Shown here: piece after piece, positions 17,595 to 27,134 of the stretch
How positions within the stretch are numbered: position 1 is the stretch's first letter
Layout of the letters: each line of letters starts with the position of its first letter
Origin: Arcobacter vandammei
Lineage (GTDB): Bacteria > Campylobacterota > Campylobacteria > Campylobacterales > Arcobacteraceae
Assembly: GCF_016106035.1 (NCBI RefSeq)
Contig: NZ_JADKPZ010000009.1
Coordinates: 31,241-95,240 of the forward strand
Reading direction: 5' to 3'
Length of the DNA: 64,000 nucleotides
Notes under the pieces: model-generated
Told to the model about the DNA's origin: nothing
Database searches by the model: none
Seen by the model: the letters and a program-made list of their open reading frames with translations, nothing else
Program-made: the position numbers and the translations under genes

Positions 17595-18539
17595 ATGATA
17601 GATAACAAAGATATAACTTATTCAAAAAAAATAGAAAGTAGAATCGAAGACCCAAAAAATATTGGAGAAATTACAAGAGCTGAAGCAAAAGAGTTAGGCT
17701 GTAGATTGGTTGTTGCTGATTTTGAGACAAATGGAGCAGATACAATTAGAATGTATTGGGCTGTAAATAAAGATAATATTATTGTAAGAGCTAGATTTAA
17801 ATCCTTTGCGGGTGGATTATTATTGGCTTTAAACGATATGATGACTGAATTATGTAGCTTTAAAAGTGTTGAAAAAGTGGCAAGTTTATTTAAAACAGAT
17901 GTTGAATTTGCTCTTAGAGATGAACCTCAAATTCCAGCTTTAAGTATTACAGATTTACATGAAAAATTTACAAATTTTGTTGTCCTTAAAAAAGCTGCTT
18001 TAAATTCTGAAAAAAGAGATATGAGCGATTTTGAAGATGATTATATTGTTTGTGAATGTGCTAGAACTACTTTAAAAGAGATACAACAAGCAATAAGAGA
18101 TTTTTCAATTACAACAGTTGAAGAAATAGGTAAGATTACAAAAGCTGGAATATTTTGCAAATCCTGTATAAAAGCGGGTGGTTTAGAAGAAAAAGAGATT
18201 TATTTAGTTGATATTTTAGAACAAACTTTAGCCCAAATTGAAGAAGAGAATAAACAAGAACCAAGTTATATGAATTCAGCTTTTGCAGAGATGACAAAAA
18301 CTCAGAAAATAGAGTTAATAGAAGATGTTTTAGATGATGATGTAAGACCTATGCTTGTTATGGATGGTGGTAATATGGAGATTTTAGATATAGTTGAATC
18401 TGCTCCACATTATGATTTGTATATTAGATATTTAGGAGCTTGTAGTGGATGTAGTGCAGGAAGTATGGGAACACTATATGCTATTGAATCAATACTACAA
18501 AGAAAAATAGATGAAAATATAAGAGTTTTACCTATATAA
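17595..18539 (+). CDS. NifU-like protein with degenerate scaffold domain
   Basis: A 314-residue three-domain protein in NifU order. The N-terminal IscU-like domain lacks all three scaffold cysteines: CGDA is replaced by GADT (47-50), GCG by AGG (72-74), and the third cysteine motif is missing near 113-120. The middle [2Fe-2S] domain keeps C153-x-C155 and C188-x2-C191. The C-terminal Nfu domain keeps C283-x2-C286. It probably works as a cluster carrier rather than a scaffold, with SufBCD making the clusters. It is divergent from sufB and shares the operator-like motif. Confidence 0.88.
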   Translation: MIDNKDITYSKKIESRIEDPKNIGEITRAEAKELGCRLVVADFETNGADTIRMYWAVNKDNIIVRARFKSFAGGLLLALNDMMTELCSFKSVEKVASLFKTDVEFALRDEPQIPALSITDLHEKFTNFVVLKKAALNSEKRDMSDFEDDYIVCECARTTLKEIQQAIRDFSITTVEEIGKITKAGIFCKSCIKAGGLEEKEIYLVDILEQTLAQIEEENKQEPSYMNSAFAEMTKTQKIELIEDVLDDDVRPMLVMDGGNMEILDIVESAPHYDLYIRYLGACSGCSAGSMGTLYAIESILQRKIDENIRVLPI

Positions 18540-18561
18540 AAATTATCTTTTGATAAGATTT

Positions 18562-18590
18562 AATAATAAAAAAAGCTATTTTTTACTATT
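18562..18590. terminator. Possible weak terminator after the NifU-like gene
   Basis: AATAATAAAAAA and TTTTTTACTATT form a 12-bp stem with one mismatch around AGCTA. It lacks G/C pairs and could be chance in A/T-rich DNA, but its position just after a stop codon fits. Confidence 0.35.
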
Positions 18591-18616
18591 ATCTGTAAAA
18601 TTGTAAAGGAATTAAT

Positions 18617-19252
18617 ATGTTCACGATATATAATAATGGAATAATAGATCATAAAAGTTCAACAGAAAATTTATATAATGTAAAAAATATTAGTGAAACA
18701 TCTAAATTTACTTTTGATCCACAAGAGGATTCAATAAAAGATTTCAAACAAGAGCAAGGCAGAAATAACCAAAAAAAACAGCAAGAGCAATTTTTATCAT
18801 CTTACAAAAAAATATCTCAAATAAACCAAGGAAATCAGTTTTTCTTTGTAAAAGATATTATGAGCCAAGATTTGTTGTATATTGATAATAGCCATACAAT
18901 AAAAGAGGCTTATGAGCTTTTAAGAGATAAAAAAACTGCACAAATTCCTGTTACAACAATAGATAAGAAGATTGTAGGTTTAATTGATGCAAAATTTATT
19001 TTATCTTTATTGATACAAAATTTAGATCAACCAAATCTATTTTTAAATAGAAGACTAAGAGAAATTGCTTTTCCACAAATAATAACAACAACACCAGATG
19101 CAGAACTAAAAGATGTTGTAAAAATAATGTTTGATTTTGAAATAGGAACGATGGCTGTTGTTGATGAAGAAGGGACTTTGAAAGGAATAATTTCAAAAAG
19201 TTATATTTTTAAATCAATGTCATGTATTCCACAACTTGAAATTTGGAGTTAA
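18617..19252 (+). CDS. CBS-domain pair protein
   Basis: A 211-residue protein. Residues 1-75 are low complexity, with a KKQQEQ-rich stretch and no clear domain. Two CBS motifs follow (VKDIMSQDLLYIDNSHTIKEA, then a second beginning LREIAFPQIITTTPDA and ending FEIGTMAVVDEEGTLKGIIS). Such pairs bind adenosine nucleotides and regulate partner proteins, but the partner is not evident here. AAAGGA precedes the ATG. It is convergent with the diguanylate cyclase gene, and its stop codon lies inside the shared terminator stem. Confidence 0.85.
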   Translation: MFTIYNNGIIDHKSSTENLYNVKNISETSKFTFDPQEDSIKDFKQEQGRNNQKKQQEQFLSSYKKISQINQGNQFFFVKDIMSQDLLYIDNSHTIKEAYELLRDKKTAQIPVTTIDKKIVGLIDAKFILSLLIQNLDQPNLFLNRRLREIAFPQIITTTPDAELKDVVKIMFDFEIGTMAVVDEEGTLKGIISKSYIFKSMSCIPQLEIWS

Positions 19253-19264
19253 AACTCCAAATTT
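19239..19264. terminator. Bidirectional terminator overlapping two stop codons
   Basis: AAATTTGGAGTT (19239-19250) pairs perfectly with AACTCCAAATTT (19253-19264). The hairpin includes the stop codons of the plus-strand CBS gene (19252) and of the minus-strand GGDEF gene (19264), an economical arrangement for convergent genes. Confidence 0.8.
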
Positions 19265-20511
19265 TATAACTCTTCATTATTATCTAAATAGATAATATTT
19301 CTTCCTTGATTTTTTGATTTGTAAAGTAGCTCATCTGCTCGTTTTTTAGCCTCTAAAAATGTATCATATTTGTTTCTAAAACTAATTCCTGCAGAAAAGG
19401 TAATTTTTATTTTGTCTTTATTGTAGATAAAATCTGTATCTTTGATAGTGTTTTTTACTCTTTTTACATATCTTGAAACTTCAACTTCATCTTGATAATG
19501 GATTAAAGCTACAAACTCTTCTCCACCATATCTTGCTATAACATCCTCTTTCCTAGTCAAATCTTTTAAGATTTTTGCAAAACTTTTTAAAACAGCATCT
19601 CCACAAGCATGTCCATATTTATCATTTATATCTTTAAAATGGTCAATATCGTAGAATACTATTGCAAAATTTGAGTTAAATACTTGATATTTTCTCTCCA
19701 TTTTTTCAACTTCATAATCATAAGCTCTTCTATTTAATAATGAAGTTAGATAGTCGATTTGATGCTCTTCTTTTACTAAAACTAGCTCTTTTTGAAGCTC
19801 TTCAATTTGTTTATTTAAATAATCAAATCTCTCTTTATTTTCTGATAAAATTTGTTTATTCTCATTTAAAGCTGCTTCAATTTTAAAAATAGTATCAATT
19901 AATTTTTTTTGAACAATTCTTAATTCTCTATGTGAAAATTTTGATATGTCAAGTGCTACTAATTCATCTTTTATTTTGATAATTTCTTCATTTGAATTAA
20001 CTCCATCAGTTAATGTTTTATCAAAATATCTACTCATTAAAGATGTTAGTTTCATGATATCATCAGTTTTTTCTTTTAAAACTTGTCTGTCGTTTGAAAC
20101 TCTTTGTTTTGATAACTTTTTTAATGTTTTGATTGAGTTTGAAGATGTTAAATCACTTGGTTTTTCTAATAATTTTGATATAAATTTTTCAATTTCTTCT
20201 AGCATATCGAAATTTACAGAAGGTTTTAATATATCATTTAGTGCAACAACTAATTTTTTTAAATCATCATTTGAAGTTCTTTTTTGTAAAATTTTTGCCA
20301 AATCATTATAAGATTTTATCTCTAAATCCTCTTTTTCAGATTCGCTAATAGAGTTTTTTATGATTTCAAATAGATTAAATTCTTCTAAATGTGTTTCATA
20401 TTTCTCAGATTCTTCTTTGAATCCTATAAAATAATTTTCAGGAGTAGTTGCTATTCCATTTTTTGCTAGATTTGTAAGTGTATTTTTTGTTATATCTTTA
20501 ATATTTTTCAA
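19264..20511 (-). CDS. Diguanylate cyclase (GGDEF domain)
   Basis: A 415-residue soluble protein. The C-terminal GGDEF domain has the active-site ARYGGEEF and an intact RxxD inhibitory site (RKED) five residues before it, so it should make cyclic di-GMP and be feedback inhibited. The N-terminal 230 residues are mostly helical with a coiled coil before the catalytic domain. They lack a recognised sensor domain and any membrane segment. The arrangement resembles diguanylate cyclases linked to flagella control in Campylobacterota, but that is inference. Confidence 0.9.
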   Translation of the reverse strand: MKNIKDITKNTLTNLAKNGIATTPENYFIGFKEESEKYETHLEEFNLFEIIKNSISESEKEDLEIKSYNDLAKILQKRTSNDDLKKLVVALNDILKPSVNFDMLEEIEKFISKLLEKPSDLTSSNSIKTLKKLSKQRVSNDRQVLKEKTDDIMKLTSLMSRYFDKTLTDGVNSNEEIIKIKDELVALDISKFSHRELRIVQKKLIDTIFKIEAALNENKQILSENKERFDYLNKQIEELQKELVLVKEEHQIDYLTSLLNRRAYDYEVEKMERKYQVFNSNFAIVFYDIDHFKDINDKYGHACGDAVLKSFAKILKDLTRKEDVIARYGGEEFVALIHYQDEVEVSRYVKRVKNTIKDTDFIYNKDKIKITFSAGISFRNKYDTFLEAKKRADELLYKSKNQGRNIIYLDNNEEL

Positions 20512-20607
20512 ACTAAAGCCTTAAAATTGTATAAAAGTCTTAGATTATAACCTTTTATGATATAATAAAACCTTAATATATCAATAAAAACCAGTAGGAA
20601 TTACTAA

Positions 20608-21996
20608 ATGACACAAAAAAATAACCAAATTTTAAAAAACACAAATGCACAAATTTTAGATGAGTTTAATGCTTCAATAATGTTTGATAAAGAGCTTTAC
20701 AAACAAGATATAAAAGGTTCAATTGCTCACTCAAAAATGTTGGCTTTACAAAATATAATAAATATTGATGAACAAAAATCAATAGAAGATGGATTAAATC
20801 AAGTTTTAAAAGAGATTGAAAGTGGAGAGTTTAAATTTTCATTAGCTTTTGAAGATATTCATATGGCGGTTGAAAATAGACTAACTGAAATTATTGGAGA
20901 TGCAGGAAAAAGACTTCATACAGCAAGAAGTAGAAATGACCAAGTTTGTACAGATTTTACACTTTATGTTCAAGAAAAAACTTTAAGCATAAAAGAGCAG
21001 TTAAAAACTTTGATAGAGACTTTTGTAAATCTTGCAAACAATCACACAAAAACTTTAATGCCAGGAATGACACACTTACAACACGCACAACCAATAAACT
21101 TTGGGTTTCATATGATGGCATATGCAAATATGTTTAAAAGAGATTTTGAAAGATTTGAAAGTTCATATCTTAGAAACAACTACTCACCACTTGGAAGTGC
21201 AGCCTTAGCTGGAACTCCGCACCCTATTGATAGATTTAAAACAGCTGAACTTTTAGGGTTTAAAGCACCATCACAAAATGCTATGGATACAGTTTCAAAT
21301 AGAGATTTTGCACTAGAAATTTTGTTTAATATCTCTACAACTATGATGCATATTAGTAGAATTTCTGAAGAGCTTATTTTATGGTCTTCTTATGAGTTTG
21401 GTTTTGTAAAAATGAGTGATATGTATGCAACAACAAGTTCAATTATGCCACAAAAGAAAAATCCAGATGTTCCAGAACTTCTAAGAGGAAAAACTGGTCG
21501 TGTTTATGGAAATTTAATCTCACTTTTAACAGTTATGAAATCACTTCCACTTGCATATAACAAAGATACACAAGAGGACAAAGAGGGAGTTTTTGATTCA
21601 GTTGCTACTATTGAAATTTCACTTAGTATTTTAAATGAAGTTATAAAAACTATGATTGTAAATGTTGATTCTATGAGAAATGCTTGTAAAGTAGGGCATT
21701 TAACAGCAACTGATTTGGCTGATTATTTGGTTCAAAAACTTAATATGCCATTTAGAACTGCATACTATATTACAAAAGATGTTGTAAGTTTTGCAAATAG
21801 TTTAAACAAAGATATAAGTGAGTTAAATATATCTGAGATTAGAAAATCATCAAAAGAGCTTGAAAATATAAATGAAGAGATAGTATCTTATTTAAATTTA
21901 GAAAATTCTATGAATAGTAGAAACTCTTATGGGGGAACTTCTACAAAACAGACAGAAATTCAAATTGAAGAGTTTAAAAAGTGGTTAAGTATGTAA
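20608..21996 (+). CDS. argH: Argininosuccinate lyase
   Basis: A 462-residue fumarase/aspartase-superfamily enzyme. The [10 protein letters not shown] segment, [13 protein letters not shown] and the signature [11 protein letters not shown] are all present, and the length is standard. It cleaves argininosuccinate to arginine and fumarate, the last step of arginine synthesis. Its own promoter is likely just upstream (TATAAT-like around 20560), with an AGGAA ribosome site. It converges on cheV, separated by a hairpin terminator. Confidence 0.96.
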   Translation: MTQKNNQILKNTNAQILDEFNASIMFDKELYKQDIKGSIAHSKMLALQNIINIDEQKSIEDGLNQVLKEIESGEFKFSLAFEDIHMAVENRLTEIIGDAGKRLHTARSRNDQVCTDFTLYVQEKTLSIKEQLKTLIETFVNLANNHTKTLMPGMTHLQHAQPINFGFHMMAYANMFKRDFERFESSYLRNNYSPLGSAALAGTPHPIDRFKTAELLGFKAPSQNAMDTVSNRDFALEILFNISTTMMHISRISEELILWSSYEFGFVKMSDMYATTSSIMPQKKNPDVPELLRGKTGRVYGNLISLLTVMKSLPLAYNKDTQEDKEGVFDSVATIEISLSILNEVIKTMIVNVDSMRNACKVGHLTATDLADYLVQKLNMPFRTAYYITKDVVSFANSLNKDISELNISEIRKSSKELENINEEIVSYLNLENSMNSRNSYGGTSTKQTEIQIEEFKKWLSM

Positions 21997-22018
21997 AATA
22001 GAGGTTTTCCTCTATTTT
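21995..22018. terminator. Bidirectional hairpin terminator between argH and cheV
   Basis: AAAATAGAGG (21995-22004) and CCTCTATTTT (22009-22018) form a perfect 10-bp stem with a TTTT loop. The stem overlaps the argH stop codon at one end and the cheV 3' end at the other. Confidence 0.8.
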
Positions 22019-22920
22019 ATAAGAAATCTTCTAGTTAAATCATATAGAGTATTAATATCTGTTTTTCCAACAAATCCTTCAACCCCTATTTGTTCCATTT
22101 TCCCTCTAACAGCATCTGTTGTCATAGATGAATTTACAATTACTGGAATATGTTCAAATTTTTTATTATTTTTTATATAAGATGCAACTTGATAACCATC
22201 AGTTCCAGGCATTTCTATATCTGTTAAAACCATACCTATTTGTTCTGGATTTAATTCATCCAATCTTTGAATAAGTAGAGTTCCATTTGCATAAACTTCA
22301 TATTTAACACCAGTTTGTTTAAAGAATTTTGTTAAAACTTCTCTAGCAACTCCTGAATCTTCAGCGGCTAAAATAACTTTTGATGATTCAATTTTACCTT
22401 CAACATATTTTCTAACATCATCTTCGCCATCATCAGTCCATTTAATATCTCTTAAAAGTTGTTCAGCATTAAAAACTGTGCAAAGTTCATCTTTATTGTT
22501 TACTTTTACATAAGTTGTATAAGTAATTTTTGAATTTGTCTCTTCTGTATGTCTTAATTCTTGAGTTGTTTTTTCTACAATATCAAGCATATCTTTTATT
22601 AGAAAACCAATTTTTTTGTGGTTAAATTCACAAAAAATAATTAATTTATAATCCTTAATATCCAAAGGTGTAAGACCTAGCCAAGCATCAAGATTTATTA
22701 AAGTAACTGGTTCACCTCTAATTGTTGCAATTCCAGCAATAATATCTGTATCTCTTGGAGTATCATTTATTGCTACTTCTTCAGTAATTATGAAAGCTTT
22801 AACCTTTGCTATATTGATTGCGTAAATATTATTATGACCAGTGTAAAATACTGCTAATTGTTGAACATTTCTTAAATGTCCTTGTGTCATTTGCTCAACA
22901 CTACCACTAATACCGCTCAT
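22012..22920 (-). CDS. cheV: Chemotaxis coupling protein CheV
   Basis: A 302-residue protein. The N-terminal CheW-like domain (about 20-165) couples receptors to CheA. The C-terminal receiver domain (about 180-300) has the acidic ILAAEDSG, the phospho-acceptor aspartate in VLTDIEMPG and a GFVGKTD lysine. Campylobacterota usually carry one or more CheV proteins. It is monocistronic here and has no chemotaxis neighbours. Confidence 0.92.
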   Translation of the reverse strand: MSGISGSVEQMTQGHLRNVQQLAVFYTGHNNIYAINIAKVKAFIITEEVAINDTPRDTDIIAGIATIRGEPVTLINLDAWLGLTPLDIKDYKLIIFCEFNHKKIGFLIKDMLDIVEKTTQELRHTEETNSKITYTTYVKVNNKDELCTVFNAEQLLRDIKWTDDGEDDVRKYVEGKIESSKVILAAEDSGVAREVLTKFFKQTGVKYEVYANGTLLIQRLDELNPEQIGMVLTDIEMPGTDGYQVASYIKNNKKFEHIPVIVNSSMTTDAVRGKMEQIGVEGFVGKTDINTLYDLTRRFLIK

Positions 22921-22983
22921 GTAAATCCTTTTTAAAGTATAAGTAAAATATTATATAAGTTTTAAACTTTGACTAAGTTTAAG

Positions 22984-23634
22984 TTATTTTTGCAATTTCT
23001 TTACTATTTTTTGAATAGTAACAGATGCCATCATTAGTCCAAAAGATGCTGTAACACCTTCAAAACTACCTTTATCTACACATAGAGGAACTTCAGTTGA
23101 AAAAATTACTTTAAATTTTTTCTTAAAGCCTTGTTTCTTTAGCTCTTCTCTTACTTTTTTTATAAACTTATCATTATAAGTTTCCCAAATAGATTTATAT
23201 TCTATTTTTGTAGGGTCAATTCTTTTTGCTCCGCCACCTGTACTTATAATCTTTGTAAAGTGTTTTTTTATTAAATGTACTTTTGGTTTTACATCATCAA
23301 TTGCATCAAGTATATAATCATAAGATGAGAAGTCAAAATTATCTATCCATTCTGGTGTAACTTTTGCACAAATAGCAGTTACATTTGGATATCTATCTTT
23401 CATCACTTCTACTTTTACTCTACCTATATTTCCGTGACTTCCTAATTGTCTATTTTGATTTGAAGGTTCATAAGTGTCAAAATCAACGATTGTGATATTT
23501 GTAATTCCTGTATTATATAGAGCATCTAAAGCAAAACTTCCAATTCCACCAACTCCAAAAATAATAATTTTTGTCTCTTGGAATTTATTAAAAGCTTCTT
23601 CTCCAAAAAGCATTTTCGTTCTATTATATTGCAT
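22984..23634 (-). CDS. tcdA: ThiF/E1-like enzyme, probable tRNA threonylcarbamoyladenosine dehydratase
   Basis: A 216-residue adenylating protein. It has the nucleotide-binding GVGGIGSFALDAL, the VDFDTYEPSNQNRQ segment with the conserved aspartate and arginine, and DAIDDVKPK. These fit the TcdA/CsdL family, which cyclises the carbamoyl group of t6A in tRNA to ct6A. Other ThiF-like roles cannot be fully excluded. It is divergent from greA, with a promoter region of about 60 bp between them. Confidence 0.8.
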   Translation of the reverse strand: MQYNRTKMLFGEEAFNKFQETKIIIFGVGGIGSFALDALYNTGITNITIVDFDTYEPSNQNRQLGSHGNIGRVKVEVMKDRYPNVTAICAKVTPEWIDNFDFSSYDYILDAIDDVKPKVHLIKKHFTKIISTGGGAKRIDPTKIEYKSIWETYNDKFIKKVREELKKQGFKKKFKVIFSTEVPLCVDKGSFEGVTASFGLMMASVTIQKIVKKLQK

Positions 23635-23695
23635 ATTTAAATCTTCTTTACTAATTTTTGGCTATTATAACACAAAAATATTTATGGGAGATGTT

Positions 23696-24181
23696 ATGGA
23701 TAAAGAGCCAATGACACTTGCTGGGTACAATAAAGTAACAAAAGAGTTGGAATTTATAAAGTCAGTTGAAAGACCAGAAACTGTAGTTGCACTAGATGAA
23801 GCAAGACAATTAGGGGATTTAAAAGAGAATGCCGAATATCATAGTGCAAAAGAGAAATTAAAACTTCTTGATGTTCAAATAGCTGAATTAAGTAATACTA
23901 TTTCAAAGGCTGTTATTGTTGATCCTTCTGTTTTACCACACGATAGAGTAAGTTTTGGTTCAACGATTGATTTAGTTGATGTTGAAAGTGATAATGAATT
24001 TACTTATACTATTGTTGGGGGAGTTGAATCAAATGTTGAAAAAGGTTTAATCTCTTTTAACTCTCCTTTAGCAAAACAGCTTATGGGAAAAGTTGAAGGT
24101 GATGAGTTTAATGCAACACTACCTGGTGGAACTAAAACTTTTGAAGTTTTAAAAATATACTACAAAGAGTTAGAGCTATAA
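23696..24181 (+). CDS. greA: Transcription elongation factor GreA
   Basis: A 161-residue GreA. The N-terminal coiled coil contains LKENAEYHSAKEK, with acidic tip residues that enter the RNA polymerase channel. The C-terminal domain has FGSTIDLVD and SPLAKQLMGKVEGDE. It rescues backtracked polymerase by stimulating transcript cleavage. The frame stays open upstream to 23474, but ATG 23696 with GGGAG just before it gives the correct family length. The upstream part is antisense to the tcdA-like gene. Confidence 0.95.
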   Translation: MDKEPMTLAGYNKVTKELEFIKSVERPETVVALDEARQLGDLKENAEYHSAKEKLKLLDVQIAELSNTISKAVIVDPSVLPHDRVSFGSTIDLVDVESDNEFTYTIVGGVESNVEKGLISFNSPLAKQLMGKVEGDEFNATLPGGTKTFEVLKIYYKELEL

Positions 24182-24183
24182 GC

Positions 24184-24885
24184 TTGAATCTTATATTGAA
24201 AGAGGGGGCTATTTTTATAGCTGACTCTCACTACAACAGCAAAAATCAAGAGTTTAAAAGAATTTTAGAAAAATTAGAAAAAAAAGAGTTAGATTGTTCT
24301 CAAATATTTTTAATGGGCGATAATTTTGATTTTTTATGCTACGAAATAACATATTTTAAAGAACTAAACAAAGATATGATAGAGCTTTTAAATAGGATTT
24401 CAAATAGCTATGAGATAGTTTATTTAGAGGGAAATCACGACTACAACTTACAAAAACTTTTTCCAAAAATAAAAGTAATAAAAAGAGAAAATCAACCTTT
24501 TATCTTAGATTTTGAAGATAAATATATAGCACTTTCTCATGGTGATAATTTTATAGATTGGAAATATGAACTATTTTGTAAGATTATAAGAAATAGTGCT
24601 TTTTTAAAGTTTATGAATTTTATAGATATAAACTTTTTTATATCAAAAAAGATAGAAAAAGCTTTGGAAAATAAAAATATTTGCCATGATTTACACTATT
24701 TTGAAGAGCTTGTGAAAAAAAGAGTAAAAAATTATAGTGAAGATATTATAGTTGAAGGGCATTATCATCAAGGTAAATCTTATAAAATAGGAAATCAAGA
24801 TTATATAAATATTCCATCTTTAGTTTGTCAAAAAAGTTATACAGTTTTTAGGGGTGGGGAGTTTGAGAATGTTGGGCTTTTTTAA
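24184..24885 (+). CDS. LpxH-like UDP-2,3-diacylglucosamine diphosphatase
   Basis: A 233-residue calcineurin-like metallophosphoesterase. The motifs FIADSHYN, GDNFDF, EGNHDYN, ALSHGDN and EGHYHQ supply the usual two-metal ligands in order. In Campylobacterota such proteins act as the lipid A pathway pyrophosphatase, cutting UDP from UDP-diacylglucosamine at the inner membrane. It starts with TTG 2 bp after greA and has no strong ribosome site, so translation may be coupled. Another phosphoesterase substrate remains possible. Confidence 0.77.
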   Translation: MNLILKEGAIFIADSHYNSKNQEFKRILEKLEKKELDCSQIFLMGDNFDFLCYEITYFKELNKDMIELLNRISNSYEIVYLEGNHDYNLQKLFPKIKVIKRENQPFILDFEDKYIALSHGDNFIDWKYELFCKIIRNSAFLKFMNFIDINFFISKKIEKALENKNICHDLHYFEELVKKRVKNYSEDIIVEGHYHQGKSYKIGNQDYINIPSLVCQKSYTVFRGGEFENVGLF

Positions 24886-24894
24886 AGGATGAAT

Positions 24895-25884
24895 ATGGAA
24901 AATCAGATTGTAATTTATGAAGATATAAATGGAAAAATGGAACTTAAAGTTTCTGTTGAAAATGAAACATTATGGCTTTCTCAAAAGCAATTAAGTGAGT
25001 TATTTGGTGTAGAAATAAATACAATAAATTATCATATAAAGAATATAATTAAACAAAAAGAGCTTGATAAAAATCCAACTATTCGAAAAATTCGAATAGT
25101 TCAAAAAGAGGGAAATAGGGAAGTTGAAAGAGAAGTTGAACATTATAATTTAGATATGATAATTTCAGTTGGATATAGAATTAATTCAATTACGGCTACA
25201 AAATTCAGACAATGGGCAACAAAGATTTTAAAAGATTATCTTATAAATGGATACTCTATAAATGAAAAAAGAGTAAAAGAAAAAGGACTTAAAGAGCTAG
25301 AGAAAACAATAGAGTTATTAAAAGATAATATTTCAAAATCCCAATTAGAGTTAAACGAAGCAAAAGGTTTGCTAGATGTAATTTTAAATTACTCAAGAAC
25401 TTGGACACTTTTACAAGGTTATGATGAAGACTCTTTGAAAATAGATTTTGTACCAAAGGAGGCAAAATTTATATTAGATAGTGATGAAGCAAAAAATTAT
25501 ATAGCACAACTAAAAGATGAACTTATCAAAAAAGGCGAAGCAACAGAACTTTTTGGAAGAGAAAAAGCAGGAGAATTTGAAGGAATTTTAAGAAATATTT
25601 ATCAAACTTTTGGTGGAGTTGATTTGCTAGAGAGTGTTGAAGAAAAATCTGCAAATTTGCTTTATTATATTATCAAAGGACACCCTTTTAATGATGGAAA
25701 TAAAAGAATAGGTGCTTTTATGTTTATACTTTTTTTGAGTAAAAACAATATGCTATATAAATCAAATGGGGAACTCAAAATAAATGATAATGCTTTAGTT
25801 GCACTATCACTTATGACTGCAAAAAGTGAACCAAAACAAAAAGAAACTATTATAAATCTAATAGTGAATATTTTGCAAGGTTAG
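24895..25884 (+). CDS. RhuM-Fic fusion protein
   Basis: A 329-residue protein. The N-terminal 120 residues match the RhuM/virulence-protein family: LWLSQKQLSELFGVEINTIN, then a VGYRINS segment and FRQWAT. A helical linker follows. The C-terminal Fic domain carries the complete active-site motif HPFNDGNKRIG, which transfers AMP or related groups to target proteins. The second ATG (24895) is chosen because AAGG is 6 bases before it; for ATG 24889 the spacing would be zero. It follows the LpxH-like gene closely. Role unknown; Fic proteins often act in toxin-antitoxin or defence settings. Confidence 0.85.
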   Translation: MENQIVIYEDINGKMELKVSVENETLWLSQKQLSELFGVEINTINYHIKNIIKQKELDKNPTIRKIRIVQKEGNREVEREVEHYNLDMIISVGYRINSITATKFRQWATKILKDYLINGYSINEKRVKEKGLKELEKTIELLKDNISKSQLELNEAKGLLDVILNYSRTWTLLQGYDEDSLKIDFVPKEAKFILDSDEAKNYIAQLKDELIKKGEATELFGREKAGEFEGILRNIYQTFGGVDLLESVEEKSANLLYYIIKGHPFNDGNKRIGAFMFILFLSKNNMLYKSNGELKINDNALVALSLMTAKSEPKQKETIINLIVNILQG

Positions 25885-25886
25885 AA

Positions 25887-26654
25887 ATGATTAAAAAAAT
25901 ATTTATATTTAAAATAGCAATAGCTTTTTTAGTAAATTTACTAGCAAATGACTTAGAGCTTGAAAAAATATTTCACAAATATGAAGCTGATGGAACAATA
26001 GTAATTAAGTCTTTAGATGAGAAAAAAGTATATATTTTCAATGAAAATAGAGCAAAAATATTTTTTTCTCCAGCTTCAACTTTTAAAATACCAAATAGTT
26101 TGATAGCCTTAAATGAAGGAGTTGTGGATAAAAATTCTGTAATAGTTTGGGATAAAAAAATAAGAGAATATGAACCTTGGAATACAAATCAAACTTTGAA
26201 AAGTGCTTTTAAAAACTCTTGTGTTTGGTGTTATAAAGAGTTTGCTTTAAAAATTGGGTTTGAAAAATATAAAAAATATTTGAAAATACTTGATTATGGG
26301 GATAAAAATATTGGTGTTAATATAAGCGATTTTTGGCTTGATGAAAGCTTGAAAATTAATACTTTTGGTCAAGTAGAATTTTTAAAAAAATTGTATAAAA
26401 ATGAATTACCTTTTAAAAAAGATGATATAGAAGTTTTAAAAGATATTATGCTTGATGAAAACAGTTTGGAGTATAAAATTTTTGCAAAAACTGGTTGGGA
26501 AGGAAAATATGGCTGGTATGTTGGCTTTATAGAAACTAAAAATGATGTCTGGTTTTTTGCTACAAATATTGATACAAAATCAAAAGATGATTTAGGCAAA
26601 AGAAAAGCTATAACTTTGGAAGCATTAGAAATCAAAGGAATTTTAAAGAGATAG
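25887..26654 (+). CDS. Class D (OXA-type) beta-lactamase
   Basis: A 255-residue exported serine beta-lactamase. A signal peptide covers about residues 1-20. Active-site motifs are S64-T-F-K67, S111-C-V113, Y137-G-D139 (usually YGN) and K201-T-G203 followed by W204. Class D enzymes use a carbamylated K67 to hydrolyse penicillins in the periplasm. Arcobacter genomes are known to carry a chromosomal OXA gene, so this is probably intrinsic. It starts 2 bp after the Fic gene without strong isolation. The YGD variant is worth checking for its effect on spectrum. Confidence 0.9.
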   Translation: MIKKIFIFKIAIAFLVNLLANDLELEKIFHKYEADGTIVIKSLDEKKVYIFNENRAKIFFSPASTFKIPNSLIALNEGVVDKNSVIVWDKKIREYEPWNTNQTLKSAFKNSCVWCYKEFALKIGFEKYKKYLKILDYGDKNIGVNISDFWLDESLKINTFGQVEFLKKLYKNELPFKKDDIEVLKDIMLDENSLEYKIFAKTGWEGKYGWYVGFIETKNDVWFFATNIDTKSKDDLGKRKAITLEALEIKGILKR

Positions 26655-26656
26655 TT

Positions 26657-27052
26657 TTAACTCAACTCTCCAAAATTAACAAAAGCACCTTCAATACTTG
26701 GGATTGTTTTATATGAAGTTTTTGTAAGTCTCATTTTTCTTGTTTTTAAATCACAAATTGCAATTCTAAAACTAGCACCAATATTTGGCTCAACTACACA
26801 AATAATCTTGTCTTCAATTTGTCTAGTTGCATAGATAGTTCCTTGTAAATCTTTGAAAAAATATTTTGGATATGAAAGTGGAGTTATCTCAACTATATCA
26901 ATCTCATTTGGATTTTCAAGAGTAGAAACTATTTGCATAGCTTCATCATAACTATCAAAATATATACACCACTCATCAAATCTTTTGTTGAAATTTACCA
27001 AATCTTCATCTAAAAAACCACCGATATGGGACTGTAAAGCAAAAATAGACAC
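26657..27052 (-). CDS. Conserved hypothetical protein
   Basis: A 131-residue soluble protein with no motif I recognise. It has a mix of strands and helices and no signal peptide or membrane segment. It converges with the beta-lactamase gene (2 bp apart) and is divergent from uvrB, with a promoter region of about 80 bp. The coding pattern looks genuine: a well-placed start and balanced composition. Confidence 0.7.
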   Translation of the reverse strand: MSIFALQSHIGGFLDEDLVNFNKRFDEWCIYFDSYDEAMQIVSTLENPNEIDIVEITPLSYPKYFFKDLQGTIYATRQIEDKIICVVEPNIGASFRIAICDLKTRKMRLTKTSYKTIPSIEGAFVNFGELS

Positions 27053-27134
27053 AAAACACCTTCTTAATTTTTAATATATTTTAAGCTTATTTCGATAAAT
27101 TCAAGCTTTTAATTTAGAATATATAGGAAAAAAT

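Noticed and set aside
23474..23695. Upstream extension of greA by 74 codons
   Set aside because: It is antisense to the tcdA-like gene, and ATG 23696 has a ribosome site and gives the family length.
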